DNA from: Populus alba
Taxonomy: Eukaryota > Streptophyta > Magnoliopsida > Malpighiales > Salicaceae
Assembly (NCBI RefSeq): GCF_005239225.2
Contig: NC_133293.1
Span: 11,624,333-11,688,332 of the forward strand
Length of the DNA stretch: 64,000 bases
Direction of reading: 5' to 3'
This document shows, in pieces, positions 13,530 through 26,504 of the stretch. The position numbers and the translations under genes were made by a program. The notes beneath the pieces are model-generated. The model did no database searches and had not been told where the DNA came from. It saw only the letters and a list, made by a program, of their open reading frames with translations. The first letter of the stretch is position 1, and every line of letters starts with the position of its first letter.

Positions 13530-16164
13530 CTTATTCCATGAACAAGTTTGCAGAACCCAAAATATTCGAAAATTATTGAGTGTTTAACATTTGTCTCCAG
13601 ATTGACAGTTCCCAATAAAATAACTTCCCGCCAACAGCAGCCAGAAACACCAAACGACCCATATCTCAGTAATAAAGCTTCCTGTCACCAGTGTCAATGG
13701 GCGGAACATGCAGAGCAGAGTAAGAACCACAAACCAAATCACAAAATAAAAGAGTAGGAGGTAAATGGTAACCGCATAGAGGAAAACTAGATGTATAAAT
13801 AATAACAAGTAGATCAACATTCAAATTGACTGCTGTCTACAAAGATAAGAGTAGATGAATATTTGCTATTCTTCATCTTCAAAACACAACCAAACTGTCA
13901 ACAGCAATAAAAAAAAAATCAAGCCATGTGTGGATCAATCCCCATTGACGTCCATGTACACATCTTTCCACTGCAAGTGTTCTAAGAAGGTATAAAACCA
14001 AACGCGATATGTAACACAAAAACTTGATTTGTATGAAGTACGAATATATCTCACCTGCACTATTGCCAAATATCATGAACTTTGCTAGCAATTACAACAA
14101 GTACATCAATATCTTAAACAATTAGAAAGAAGACTACGTGTCAATACATAATCACGTGTGGCAGGTCCTTCCTTTAAAGACTGGTTGAATTATGGATTTG
14201 CTTGAAGTTGATGGTTTAATAATTTAAATACCTTTACTATCACATTTAAAGCTAAATATGCATGGTTGCACCTCTTGCTGATATGCATGTTGTCATGGTC
14301 TTTCATGTACTATCCAAGGGCAATAGTTTAGCCTTATAAAATAAAACAATCAGAAAAGATGGAACTCATGGAGAAATGATTCACAGAGGACATTGCTCTT
14401 TAATATTCTCAAAGTGGATGTGAGCTGAAATGAGAAACGGAAAAGATTTTGTAAGGGACATGTGTCTGCACTAAGCATTACTGTACTGAACTTGCTTCCA
14501 ATAGTTTCTTCACATCCAAACTCATTACAGATTAACATATTGATGTTAGTGACTCCTGAAGGAGATTTCAAAGGCTTTCTGTCAATGTTTATCCTACTTC
14601 TCAATTGCAAAACTGCCGAGACTAAAGATAATCAAAATTTCCCCCTCTTTTTTTCCCATGCAAGTGGAGTTTGTTTATATTACATTAGATTAGTTGTATA
14701 GGTAGCTTAGTAACTAGAGTCAGAGGGCGGTAGTAATTTAAAGTAAGATACAGGCTCTGATTCCAAAAGTAAATCACAGTTACCAATTCAATGAGTGATT
14801 TCTTGCAAGAACAAAACAAATCATTAGAATTGATTGCAAATTTAACTGAAACTAGAAATTCCTAATAGAGAAATTTTGGAGACTTTACAATCATCTGATT
14901 GTCATCTCACATGATTACAACTGCCTAAAATGTTCCCTGAAGAAAAATGGAGAAGTGATCACCAATCAGTTCCACATGACGAAGGGATTTCCTCAATTAC
15001 ATACAAAGTAAAATAATTGCCTTCCATATACCAATCTATTCCGCATTTCAAAATTTGAGCAATTGGACTTAGAATAGGCTGAATGGCACTATTAGTATGA
15101 ACTAGTCGATCCATCTTGATACGAGTACCCCAACCTATCAAAATATGAACTAGGGTCTGGGACCCTTTCAAATTTCCCCTTCATGTTCTGCATATGCTAC
15201 ACAACCCATGTTTGAGCCTCAACTTTGCAGAAGCAACATTCACCACTTCACAACCAATCAAATCCCTAGAATAATACATGAGGTCATAGAAAAATTCAAT
15301 AGTACTAAAAGCTACTCAAAAGAAACTAAGCACTTGAATGAAACTATTCCGACACTTAACTACAATGTTTTGAGAGATAGGTCACAGGAATTGGGGAAAA
15401 CATCCACAATACTTTGAGAAATATACGCTTTAAGAAAAAAAAAAATTCTTGATTTGAAAATTGTACAATCTCATGCATATTGAACTAGCAGATCTACTTG
15501 AGCTACCTTAACATTTCACATCACCAACTAAGGTCCGGGCATCCTTCCACATTCCAATTCATGTTAATACTCGTCACTCCACAACCAATCAAACCTAATT
15601 GATTGGTCGAACAGCTAAAAAGAAATCCATTCCAAACTAAACATTAGTCCTAAGACTCTTAGCTCACTAAATTGTTCTAATCTCTTTGTGTCAATGGAGA
15701 CTTTAGATAACACACAGACAAATCAACCAAAACAAATAATCTAGCTGCACTGCAGAGAGGAAAACAAAAGATGCCTCCTACAAAACTGTTCTGAAACTTC
15801 ATCAAGAAAACATTACTTTAAGCTCAAAACCATCAAGTACCGACAAGACCATAACCCAAGTCATATAATCAAAACCCAAATTTCCAAATTCAATAACTCA
15901 CTGAAAAAATCACAATTCATCAGTAACCTGTAGATATTGATAATCAGAAAACCAAACAATAGGAAGGCAAGCCCCTAAATCACAATCAAGCACTAAAAAT
16001 CATCCAAATTTTCCCCTAATAATCTGCAAAGCTTTACCGCAACGTAAACCACCTTAGATAATCAACGCCAAAACTTATTAACCCACTTAAGCAAACCACC
16101 CAAAGTTCTCAAAAAAGCCCAACAAAAAGCAATCAAGATTCCAATTTTATGAAAAACCCACTTA
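13530..16164 (-). other. Probable transcribed region downstream of NDUFB7, exons unresolved
   Basis: The NDUFB7 stop codon is followed by a strong splice donor at 16165 (ttctg/gtaag on the minus strand), so the transcript should continue into this stretch. Candidate downstream signals on the minus strand are an acceptor ending at 13837 (atctttgtag) and a donor at 14054 (gtgcag/gtgaga). Which of them are used, and whether they belong to NDUFB7 or to another transcript, cannot be told from sequence. No protein of known family is encoded. Confidence 0.3.
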
Positions 16165-16188
16165 CCAGAACACTGAAAGAAACAGAGG

Positions 16189-16494
16189 CTAAGCATTCGC
16201 AGTCTTGGGGATGAGAGGGATGGTTCCTTGCTTGTGTGATTGTTTGAGTTTGGCCTCAGCTTCACGGATCTTCTGCATCTGAAGCATTCTCTCCATGACA
16301 AGCTCATACTCACACTTCTCATAAACATGGCGCTCGTTCTCACACTTCCATGGAAGAAAGAACTCAGCATGCCTGCACTTGTTGAGTGGGATCAGCAAAT
16401 GGGCGCATTGGTCTCTGTATGGAATTGGGACCCTTGCCTCAGCCATTTCTTCCTGTGTTGCTATCATTGGCTTTGATGATCCTGGCACTTCCAT
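16189..16494 (-). CDS. NDUFB7: NADH dehydrogenase (ubiquinone) 1 beta subcomplex subunit 7
   Basis: This 101-residue protein is an accessory subunit of mitochondrial respiratory complex I, located on the intermembrane-space side of the membrane arm. The sequence shows the hallmark twin CX9C pattern: Cys30-x9-Cys40 and Cys51-x9-Cys61. This motif forms two disulfides after import through the MIA40 pathway. The segment around residues 26-50 (YRDQCAHLLIPLNKCRHAEF) is the conserved NDUFB7 core, followed by a charged helical tail. The CDS is a single exon, and the ATG at 16494-16492 is the only in-frame start before the conserved core. A canonical donor 23 nt after the stop indicates a 3'-UTR intron; that distance is short enough not to be expected to trigger nonsense-mediated decay. 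Family assignment is by remembered similarity and is strong. Confidence 0.93.
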   Translation of the reverse strand: MEVPGSSKPMIATQEEMAEARVPIPYRDQCAHLLIPLNKCRHAEFFLPWKCENERHVYEKCEYELVMERMLQMQKIREAEAKLKQSHKQGTIPLIPKTANA

Positions 16495-16619
16495 CTCTTT
16501 CTCTCCTCCAATTGATTGATTGATTATGGGATTCTGTTCTCCTCTCCTCTCCTTTCTTGTTTCGATTCAGTTCGGGGCTTGGCTTGGCTAAGCCTAATGT
16601 AATGTTCGTTCTTTCTCAG

Positions 16620-19600
16620 ACTTCAGTCCTGACGTTCTGGAGCCTTAGCAACCGCAGGATAGTGGCATGGGCTTCTTGATTGTGGACTTGTGGCTTCGGT
16701 TAATTTCCATTGGGCTATATTGGCCTTCTCTTTTCTGCTTTTCAATTTTGGAGTCCTTCTTTTTCTATAAATAAAAGTTGGAATTATAATTACAATACCC
16801 TTGCAAATTGCAAGTTTCTATTTTAATATTTCCGAAGTATAACTTGCAAACCTTAAAATAAGAATATTTCAATTCTTGTGAAATTCTAATAATTTATACC
16901 ACTACACTAAATTTCCATTCCCAGTTTCAAATGTTATAATCACAAAATAGATATATTTTTTTATATAAAAAACAAAATCAGACCCAGGACTGATCCACAC
17001 CCCAAGACAATTGATATATATATATAAAATCTTTAAATGTATAAAAACAGTGTCGTATATTATAATATTAACTCCATTTAAATCTGGAACGGCTGCCGGA
17101 ATGTATTTACTACTTTGATCTCAATTGAAATTCCTGTTTTCTAGATGGCTATACTTTTCGACCTATATGCTTGCGAAATTTTCCTCTTGGAAAAAATTCT
17201 CAATGTCAAGCACCGGCAAGTTGCTTAGATCGAATATTTACCTTTCAAAGCCTATATATAATAGAGCACTTAAAACAAGGCATGGCAGAAACCATCCTGG
17301 TCTAGTAACATCTTACGAATTGGTTATGTACTCCAGACCATTGCGTACTAACACAAAATGTTGTACTGCACACCTCTTGTACTAACAGATCGTACATGTT
17401 TAGTACAAGGAGAAGACCTAGAAATATGTTCCAGCCTTCAGGTGAAGCCGATCAAGATGCAGCTTTTTTCTGTCTAAAATCTAAGCTAGAAACACCTGGG
17501 TAGCATCCCATTGATTGGCTGGCTTGATGCAGAGCTCATCGAATATTTCCTAGTTTATCCCTCGAATATTGATCGAATATGTATGAAATATGATGGTTAC
17601 ATGTTTCATTCACATTCGGTCAACGTTCGAGTGATAAACAGAAATAATTGGATCTTTACCAGCTGCAGGAATGGCTACGGAGTCCATTTATAGCAGAGGT
17701 GGCTTTCCCTGCAACGAAGTGAAAATTGAGGGGATGAAGCTTTAAAGAAACATGGAAACGTCTCCCTCTTGCTGGATTTTGGATAGTGGATGGCAGGCCG
17801 AAGCTGCTACCAGCATGCTAACGCTCAAGCTTCACAAGCAAGCAGTGACGCTGGTACGCCAATAACAGAATATTTTCATCAAATTGTTAAAAAAGGGGAA
17901 TCTGCCATCGAGAAAATTCAAACAAAAACTACTAATCATCTTGCACGACATTAACATACATGATGCTCATCATGTCTGAATAAGTCATAATATGCTCCTT
18001 TAGGTCTTCTACAGATGCTCGAAACAAGATCCCGGTGGTGCCACAAATCCATCACTCCCCGAATCCTGATTAACAAAATTTTATCGCAATTCAATATCTC
18101 CACTTTTTTTGGCAGATACCATACATTTCCTGAATCAAAATAAACAGCTGTTGAAGGTGAGCAAAAGCTGGATGGCCAAGGCACGATTTGAATGCTGAAG
18201 CCTTCTACGAGGATCCGCTGGATTTCTCTGATCGCTGATGAGCCCAGAAATCATAGACGGCAGCATCTAGGCTAATAATGATGCGTGCCACCGTCACTGC
18301 TATCATATCATTGAGGAATCAAAACATAAAACCAGCTGTGAGAGAACCAAGGGAGATACATTCGTTCAAGGTTGCTACATAATGCTGTAATGCAGCATTG
18401 AACAGCATCAACCTCGCTGTTCAGTTAAAAACTGTCGAAGCATGCAGGCATCAGAAAAATGGCCACAGAAGTGGTTGGTTTTATGAGCAGCATAGCTGGT
18501 GGTATCACATCCGAGAAAAAAACAACAAAAAGATATCCATAAGAAGAATATATCACTAGAAGTTCACTCCTTTTTCCATCAGGGTTATAGAACTTCATTT
18601 AATAACACTTGTTTAGGGAAGAAAAAAGGAGTTTTCATCCAATAATGACTTTAAAAAGAAACACAAAATATATATATTTTTTATTTTTAGAAATTTATTT
18701 TTATAGCATATCAAAACAATTCAAAAATATTAAAAAAATAACTGTGATCACCATAATTTTCTGGACATGGGAGCAGACCTATGTTAGTCATTCATTGTAG
18801 GATTAAGCTTGAGATTCGCTTTATTCATGTTGTAAATCCGTAGGTATTCAAAGGTTGTCTGTTTATAGTTACTGTTATTGCCCATCTCGGCTTCATTATT
18901 TTGCATGTAATTGAACTGGATTTTTAAAATCATCATCAACAAGGTTACCAAAATAATTCTCATCTGTACCTGGAGAAATTCTTTTATTGTTTTGTTCTGG
19001 TGGATACCTTAAAGAAGGTTGAAGCAGTTAATCTGCGGATTGAAGAGAATAGTTTTTGCAGTTGCCCTTATTCCGTTTTCCGCAATAGAGTTAATACATA
19101 AATCATTATTATACATTTAATATACTAAAACGAAACCTTTTTAAATGTAGAAATAATTTTATATTTTAAAAAAAAAAATTATTTTTTTTCCTTATACTTG
19201 TCATATTTATTATTTTATATTTGGCATTTATCTTTTTTAAAATATTTTTTTCTTTATACTTTTTTTAAAAGAAAAAAATATATTTTTTACCTTTTTCATT
19301 TAATATTGATCATTTTACACATAGTTTTTTTTTTTTTTTTTACTATTCTCTTTGTTATTATCTTCATTATTTTATGATTTTTTTTTGTAAATTTTATTTC
19401 TTTGCACTTTTTTGAAAAATTACTAAACAAAACTAAAATTAAGTAGTGTTTCCCTGTATCAATGGTAACATTATTCTATTTCTTCATTATATTAAAAATT
19501 AATTTGAAATATTACACATTTTTATTAATATGTATAATTTCACTTTATTTTATAATATATAAACATTAATATTTTTATTTATAGTTATATTTTTTACTTA

Positions 19601-20400
19601 ATGTCACAAACACATGTTGATAACAAATGTATATTCATTCTCTTATGTCCAAAAATAAAATATTTGACCCGCAACAAGACGACGAATAAAAACCTTAATT
19701 ATTATTTTTATTTATTGAAACAATGGTCTTGATTTATTTAGTTAAATACATATATTGGCCTTTTAATTTATAATTAATTTAAAAAAAAAAAAACATGTAG
19801 CTAGTTATCAAAATTTTTTTTTTTAATTCACAAACTGCCTTGAAAAATAAAAATCAACGCCTCTTTCGAACTTGACCAGTTATCTTCGGAACCTTTCTCT
19901 GACTCTTGATCTCCCGTTCACATCCCTCAATTTAGAATCCAGGAAACTCACAATCCAAGCCAACGACTCTTTCGAACTTGACTTGTTAATCACCTTCTCT
20001 GCTGCATCATTACATAAATTTAATTGTTTGCATCTACCCAAAAAAGAACCATGCCCATTGGGATTTCATCCCTCTCATCACCTAGCATGACAATGTTTTT
20101 TTAAATTAAGAAATAAAACAAAACAAAAGGTAACTGAAATCACCATAGTTTATTTATCAAAAACATTAAACTTGTCTACTCCCATGTTTAATATTTTTCT
20201 TTTCTTTTCTAATACGTAGCTTCTTTCAAATCCAAAGGGATCTTTGTATTTTTTTTATAATAATGACGGTAATTTCACAATACCTTGTGGATTGTTGTCG
20301 TTAATTGATATAAAATAAGATCGAATAACATAATGTTAGTTAAATTTGAACGGCCACCGGCTGTCTGAGACAATCCCGAAGCACTGTTAAGAAACCCAAC
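16620..20400. other. Intergenic between NDUFB7 and eIF3I, no supported gene
   Basis: The segment 17700-18560 is richer in G+C than the rest and could hold a non-coding transcript, but no protein frame there is convincing. The stretch 19100-19860 is very AT-rich with long T runs. The plus frame at 19872-20090 shows no recognisable domain. Confidence 0.35.
18381..18422. other. Two adjacent short hairpins
   Basis: The first stem pairs aatgctg (18381-18387) with cagcatt (18393-18399) across a 5-nt loop. The second pairs gaacagc (18400-18406) with gctgttc (18416-18422) across 9 nt. Both stems are perfect 7-bp matches and they abut with no gap. No T run follows and no gene is close. Function is unknown and chance is possible. 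Confidence 0.3.
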
Positions 20401-20730
20401 TGCTATGACAATAGACCAGTTCAAAGACGAGAGTTTAACTGGATATCAGTTCTCATATTACAAGTTCGAGCAAACAGTTGTTGAAATAAAGATGCACTGA
20501 TAGGAACATTGAAACAGACAAAAATTCCTTGCTCATAACCCCAGACAAAAATTGTAACAACTTCGTTGTAAAACAGAAGGAAAATGATGAGCATGTGCAA
20601 AAATAGAATCTCTTGTGTGGCACCACGCTCCAACTTACAACACCACACCAAAACTCTTTCCAATCCTCTCCAACATTAGCTAAGTGAACTCTATTGGCTA
20701 GATTCTGATATTGATACATATGCTTACAAT

Positions 20731-23700
20731 CTAAATCTTTATGTTGAAATAATCTGGATCGAAGTGGTGCAGCCTGACATAACCATCCTCACCTCCACTT
20801 GAGAAACTACAGGTTCGAAAAGATTATGGAATAAATCAGACGAAGCATTCAAGGGTAATTAAAAGCTTTGACATTATTTAAGCAACGGAGCGCAAAACAC
20901 CAGAAAATAATTGTTTCCAGATTCCTGAATGATTGATTGTCTTAATAATATTGCTAAAATCTGTGTGACTAATCGAACATGAAGTTCAAAAAACTTTTCC
21001 CGATTTTTACCACATGGCAAACCTTGTAGAACCCATCTCAACATTTGCACACTATCATCCCCAGTACTAATGATAGTCATTGTTTACACATTGAAAGTTT
21101 CAATGACCTTGTTCAAAAACAGTGCAAACTATCCAGGTTAGTTTATGGCCAGTCTATGAGGACAGCTGTACCATCACACCCACAAATATCGGTCATCTGA
21201 TAGTGTCAGCATTACCAGGAAGGTGCCACCACTTTACAATATCATCCATAACCTTAAACAAACTGGTTATAAATTTAAAAACTTATTCAAAGAAATTCAT
21301 TTGGCAGGTCAAGCATGGTACTTGATTCATATATACAAACATCATCTATAGGTAAAGCCAACCAATGCATTAGCAAAAAAATAAAATCATTTAGCATGTC
21401 AAAGAATGATATTTTATTCATGTATGCACACATCATCTATAGCTGCAGCTAATGAGTGCTATAGCAAAATCCATATGCTATATTTATAAGTGTTTTTGGG
21501 TAAACTGTTTAAAACTACAGAAAACAGATACTATGTAGAAAGATTTGCGTTAAAAAATGGAATGTCATTGATGATTATATCTGATTAAAATTCATTGACA
21601 CTAATTTAAGAAGTAAGAAATAAGATGTGGCAGAAACCATACCTTTTCCCATCAGGGTTGAACGCCAAAGCATTTATAGGTCCAAAATGACCTTTCACAC
21701 CACCAATTTCTTCTTGAAGAACCTGCAAATTAAAATGGTCAAATAAGACAAATTCAAAAGGTTGCACAGCCACAGATCTTCATATCATAAAAAGAACATT
21801 CATCAGCATGAAGTAACCTTGTCGTAGAATTTGGCTTCGAACTTCCCAGCACGGTGATCAGTTGTGGTGACAGATGATGCATCCTGCCCACCTCCAAGCA
21901 CGACCTACAAGAAAAACAACAGTTAGTTCCTACCAAAATGAAATGAAGAAACATGGAAAAGAATTGAACAAATAATCAACTTTTATTTATCATCAATAAC
22001 CATCAACCAAAAAAAGCCCAATTTTAGGTCCACCAAATTATGGTCCTGAAAAGGCAAGTACGCTGATAATCTTACCAATTAGTAGACTATAAATCAAAAG
22101 CTAATTCGATACAATGACATGTCAGCCCTCCAAAGGATAAGCTCACAAGGTTTAGGGTAATGAAAATCATCTGCCTCCCTAGATTGATGTTGTACAAATT
22201 GTGGTTGACAACAACTATGTATACTTCACAGTGATTACAAACCAATTCATTCTACCAAAATGAGGCCCATTCAACAATTGTAACTATGTATACTTTGTCA
22301 AAGATATGGTGGGAATTGACCAGCATGATAGCTTCATCAGCACATAAAGAAGGATCTTTATGGAAAAGGAATAAAGGAGTGACAGCCTTGTAACTATGTA
22401 TACTTTGCCAAAGATATGGTGGGAATTGACCAGCATGATAGCGTCATCAGCACATAAAAAAGGATCTTTATGGAAAAGGAATAAAGGAGTGACAGCCTTG
22501 TAACTATGTATACTTTGCCAAAGATATGGTGGGAATTGACCAGCAAGATAGCTTCATCAGCACATAAAAAAGGATCTTAATGGAAAAGGAATAAAGGAGT
22601 GACAGCCAATAATCTGTAACATTTTCAAGCAGCAAAACTCTTTAATGGAGTCTGAAAGAATGATGAACAAATTTACAAAAAACACGAGTACAACATGAAA
22701 ACAGTAAGAAAAAGGTTTTGTGACACATACATGATCAAGAAGTGGAGACATTGTAACAGCATTAACCGGGCGTTCTGTTGCATAGGTCTTGATAAGAGTT
22801 AAAGTTCTGGTGTCCCAGAGCTACAAAGTTGCAGAAAAACAAGCAGTGCAAGAGAATGTCAAGCCGCCTTTACAGCAAGAAAATCTCAGAAAAAAGAAAT
22901 TGTTAAAGTCAGGCACTCTACCTTGGCAGATTTATCTAGAGAACCAGTCAGGAAGTGGGAACCATCAGCAGATTTTGTGAGTGATGTTATTGGCTTCTTA
23001 TGCCCAACTTCTGGGTCTGACTCTTTCAACAATTTTCCAGTCTGCAAATAAGAGAGACACAGTGTAAACTCAAACATCAAACCAACCAACAAACAGAATA
23101 CTGCAAAATATCAGAGCTGGTGGTAGAATGCAAATGAAAATTCAAAAGTTGTAGTTGTTTTCTTATATTTTCAATCAAAACAATATCTCAACCAATAGAA
23201 CAATTTAACACAAATATTAGAGCTCTTCAGCTCTCTTTTAGGTTCTCTAATGCAATATCCATCCGAGCAACATTCCAACAAAAACTATGCATGAAACTTG
23301 AAAGAGAAAAAAAGTTCCACCTTTTCTTTACTTTGCAAATAGAAATTTTAACATTTGATTTTGTGCTCTTAAAATACACAAGTCTTCCAGAACAACCAAA
23401 AGTAAAATCAGATAATCCCCAGGACAGTGGTAAAGGGTGCCTTTTCACTTTCCCAGTATGGGACTATTACAGCACCAAATCTTGAACTGCTCTAGTTGAG
23501 TTGAATTTAAATTTGAGTTCTCAAAAAATATAGGTCCACACAAATATTTCTAAGCCTTTTAGCCTGAAGAACATCAGGTAAGAAACAAACTTCTGTAGCT
23601 TCTAGATCATATCCCCTGGCTGTCCTATATAACAACAACAATAATAATGCAAAAAATAACTCGCCTGTTACCTCGGAATCCCATATGCGGACCACAGAAT

Positions 23701-24421
23701 CCTCTCCAGCACTTATGATAGTCTTGTTGAGGGACCCCCAAACAGCTCTGTTAATTCGTCCCGTAGGTCCGGTGATGGTGAGCACGGACTCACCACTCTC
23801 TACAAAAAAAAATAGCATTAAGTCAACAACACAATGAAATGTAATATGAGCCATAAGGCCCGTAACATAAACTAACTTACGCTGGGAAGGATCGTCTGCG
23901 ATGCTTTTGACATTAATGGCAGAAGTGACTCCCATGAAGGGATCGGTAGTAATAACAGCAAGTTTATCACCAACAGAAAAATCGACAGACCGAGCCGGTG
24001 AATTGAAACTAAATGTGTACAATTGTGCTCCAGTCTGAACATTCCACAGCTTCACCGACTGATCCGCACTAGCAGTAATCAGCAGCATCGAATCTCCTGC
24101 ATTGTTAATAATAATTAACCTAAGACAATAAAACATTAACATACTAAAACAGCAAAAAAAAATGAAGCAAAAATCTTCATAATTTAGCCTTGCAAAAAAA
24201 ATAATTCAATGAAGGGGAGAGATAGATAGGAACTTGCTTGATACATCGCAACACCAAACGGCTCCGTTGTGGCCACGGTATGTGCCCAAACGCTCGCCGT
24301 TTTCGGCGAACCAGACGGTGGGATTATGATCTTTAGCACAAGAAAACAACAGATCTCCTTCCCTGTTGTATTTTAGGAATGTTAAGGGCCTTTCATGCCC
24401 TTTCATCAAGATTGGTCTCAT
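20731..24421 (-). CDS. TIF3I1: Eukaryotic translation initiation factor 3 subunit I (WD40)
   Basis: eIF3I is a cytoplasmic WD40 propeller that binds eIF3B/eIF3G in the eIF3 complex, which scaffolds the 43S preinitiation complex. I join eight coding exons: 24421-24238, 24096-23881, 23799-23672, 23041-22922, 22820-22731, 21904-21818, 21722-21643 and 20806-20731. They give 981 bp, 326 aa plus stop, the usual family length, with every exon phase consistent. The N-terminus [19 protein letters not shown], the WD blades ([44 protein letters not shown]) and the C-terminus DPDYFNIKI are all family hallmarks. Intron 1 uses a GC donor (caa/gcaagt) and the cag acceptor at 24097; no GT donor keeps the frame. 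Introns 5 and 7 hold tandem duplications. Likely constitutive. Confidence 0.95.
21300..21474. repeat. Diverged tandem duplication in eIF3I intron 7
   Basis: Two units about 91 bp apart share 'aacatcatctatag' / 'cacatcatctatag', 'ggcaggtcaagcatgg' / 'agcatgtcaaagaatg' and 'ttagcaaaa' / 'atagcaaaa'. They are visibly diverged, so this duplication is older than the one in intron 5. Confidence 0.55.
22278..22607. repeat. Three-copy tandem repeat, 110-bp period, in eIF3I intron 5
   Basis: Units begin at 22278, 22388 and 22498 with 'ttgtaactatgtatacttt' and end with 'aaaggagtgacagcc'. They differ by only a few substitutions, which suggests a recent origin or recent homogenisation. A degenerate start of the unit (aactatgtatacttcac) lies just upstream near 22213. 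The array sits inside intron 5 (22730-21905). Confidence 0.9.
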
Positions 24422-25384
24422 CTTTTATATTATTTTATAGAGATTTATTATTTTGATTGTGTTTGATGATTCGCAGGAAGGAGATGAAGATGGAACTTCA
24501 GGTTATCAGCAGGGAGCAAGAACACCTAGGGTTTTCTCTTTCTATCGTATTAAACTAGGAGACAGATATTTCCACTAAGGCCACGGCCACATATTTTAGC
24601 CCTTTCTCCTCCAGCCCAAGTCTTGCTTCTTTTTGTTTCCTAATTAATTATGTACTTTTCTTTTTTGTCCTTCAATAAATAGTAGTTCTGATTTTTTTAA
24701 AAACAAATTATGGATGAGAAATATTAAATTATAACTACTCTTTTCGTGAATTAAAAGGAATATTTATTTCTATTTTCAATTTAAACTGTTAATTTCACAT
24801 ATATCATCAAGGAAATAAAAATCACATTTTAATAATTTTCTTCTATAAAATCTATGCTCATGGTATGGTACTTGCACGTTTTCATGACCAAGTTTATAAG
24901 ATTTGTGTAGTGTTTTGATATTTTTTTTAAAAAATAAAGTTAATAAAATTAAAATAAATAAACATTAATTTTCAAGAAAAAATCATGTTTGTTGTTAGTT
25001 TTGAGTTTAAATATGTTTTATCAGTACGTTTGATTTTGATAAGTCTAAAAAAGCAAACGTATAATTAATTATTTACATTACTTGAGAGAATCTAATTAAA
25101 AGAATAAATAATTGGAGAGAGCTAATAATTAATAATAAAAGTATGCTCAGGCAGTCTATATTGGAAAAGGCATTTGAATTTAACTAGTGATGCATGATTT
25201 GTGGTTAGAAAAACTCATTATTCTCTACTTAATAGTTAAATTTTTTTATATTAGGATTTCACACTAGCATAGTTATGAAAGTTATTTTTAATACATATTT
25301 GAAGAATCATGATTAGCTGTACAGTGTGAAAAGTAATACAAACTAAAATATAATATATTATTAACTATGATTTTTTTTTAATCA

Positions 25385-25568
25385 TAAGTAAATGGTCCAA
25401 TAATAAAAACTTGAGATTAAGAGATTTGTTTTTTCTATAGTTTCGGGTTCGAATCCTGTGTTATTAATACAATAGTTACTAGAGATTTATATAGTCGTTA
25501 ATTTCAAAACTCATTGAATTAATCGAGTTGGATGCAAATTAGTCCAGATATTTACATTAAAAAAAAAT
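25385..25568 (+). repeat. tRNA-derived SINE-like element with intact B box
   Basis: A perfect RNA polymerase III B box, ggttcgaatcc, lies at 25446-25456. The SINE body follows (ctagagatttatatagtcgt, then aattaatcgagttggatgc and tagtccagat) and the element ends in an A run at about 25559-25567. The A-box region near 25392 (aatggtccaataat) is weak. The 3' body matches the antisense elements at 625 and 8695. It resembles Salicaceae SINEs; that family name is inference. Confidence 0.6.
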
Positions 25569-26504
25569 ATATATAAACTGTTTATTATGTAGAGTTGGGA
25601 ACCCTCTCTTCCTTTGCATATTAATCTATGGTTGATTTGGTATTTTTTACACGGAAAAAAAAAGAGCAAGTATTACTCTCTCTCTTGAAAATAGTGTCCC
25701 CCTTAACTTTTATGCAAATTAAAAAAAAATGAAATTATACAAGAAAAGTAAAATGTCTTTCAGGTGGACTATTGTTTGTCATTTCATATTTTATTGTGAA
25801 TTATAAAAGTAAAATTTTTTTTAAAAAAATTTAATTTATTCTTGAATTTATTTTTTACACAATTAAACCCTTTTAATCTCAATTTAGAGCTTAATTGCAT
25901 GTTTTTTTTTTACAGGGTAAGGATTGATTTGAAAGAAAAGAGAACAGAGTGACAAAAACAATTAAAATTGGTATCAGTTATGTAATTTGTTCCAAAAAAA
26001 TTATTTTTTACTCCCATCTTTTAAAGTAATTAGGTACCAGTCCCTATAATTTTCACAAAAATTATTTTAATATCAAATTTATTTATTTATTAGTCATTTT
26101 TAAAGTGAAGGAGAGAGAGAAGGCCATCAAATTTCAACTTAAAAAAAAAAAAAAGCTACTGCTATGCAAGATTCAGGCCATTAGAACTTTTAACTTTTAT
26201 GTCAAAAAGTTTCATATAACGATGAGGGTTAGGATTATATTTTTTTTCACTTTGAAAAAACCTAAAAAACATATGAGTCTGAATTTTTTTTTTTTTTAGG
26301 TTGATTTTGAGTCTTGAAGAGTTTTTTTTTGTGTGTGTGTTTTTAGAGATCATGGTTTAGTTTACATAAGGTTATTTATAGTGTTTTCAAAATGTTTTGG
26401 ATAAAAAACAAATTGAAAATATTTTTTTGGATGAAAAAACCATGGACCTTGTTTTTCTAATCATCACAATGGCCAATTCTCTGGAAAAAAAATTAGAAAG
26501 CTAA

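Noticed and set aside
17790..17830. miR167-like word (gaagctgctaccagcatg)
   Set aside because: It has a two-base insertion in the mature region and no pairing arm nearby, so no miRNA precursor is supported.
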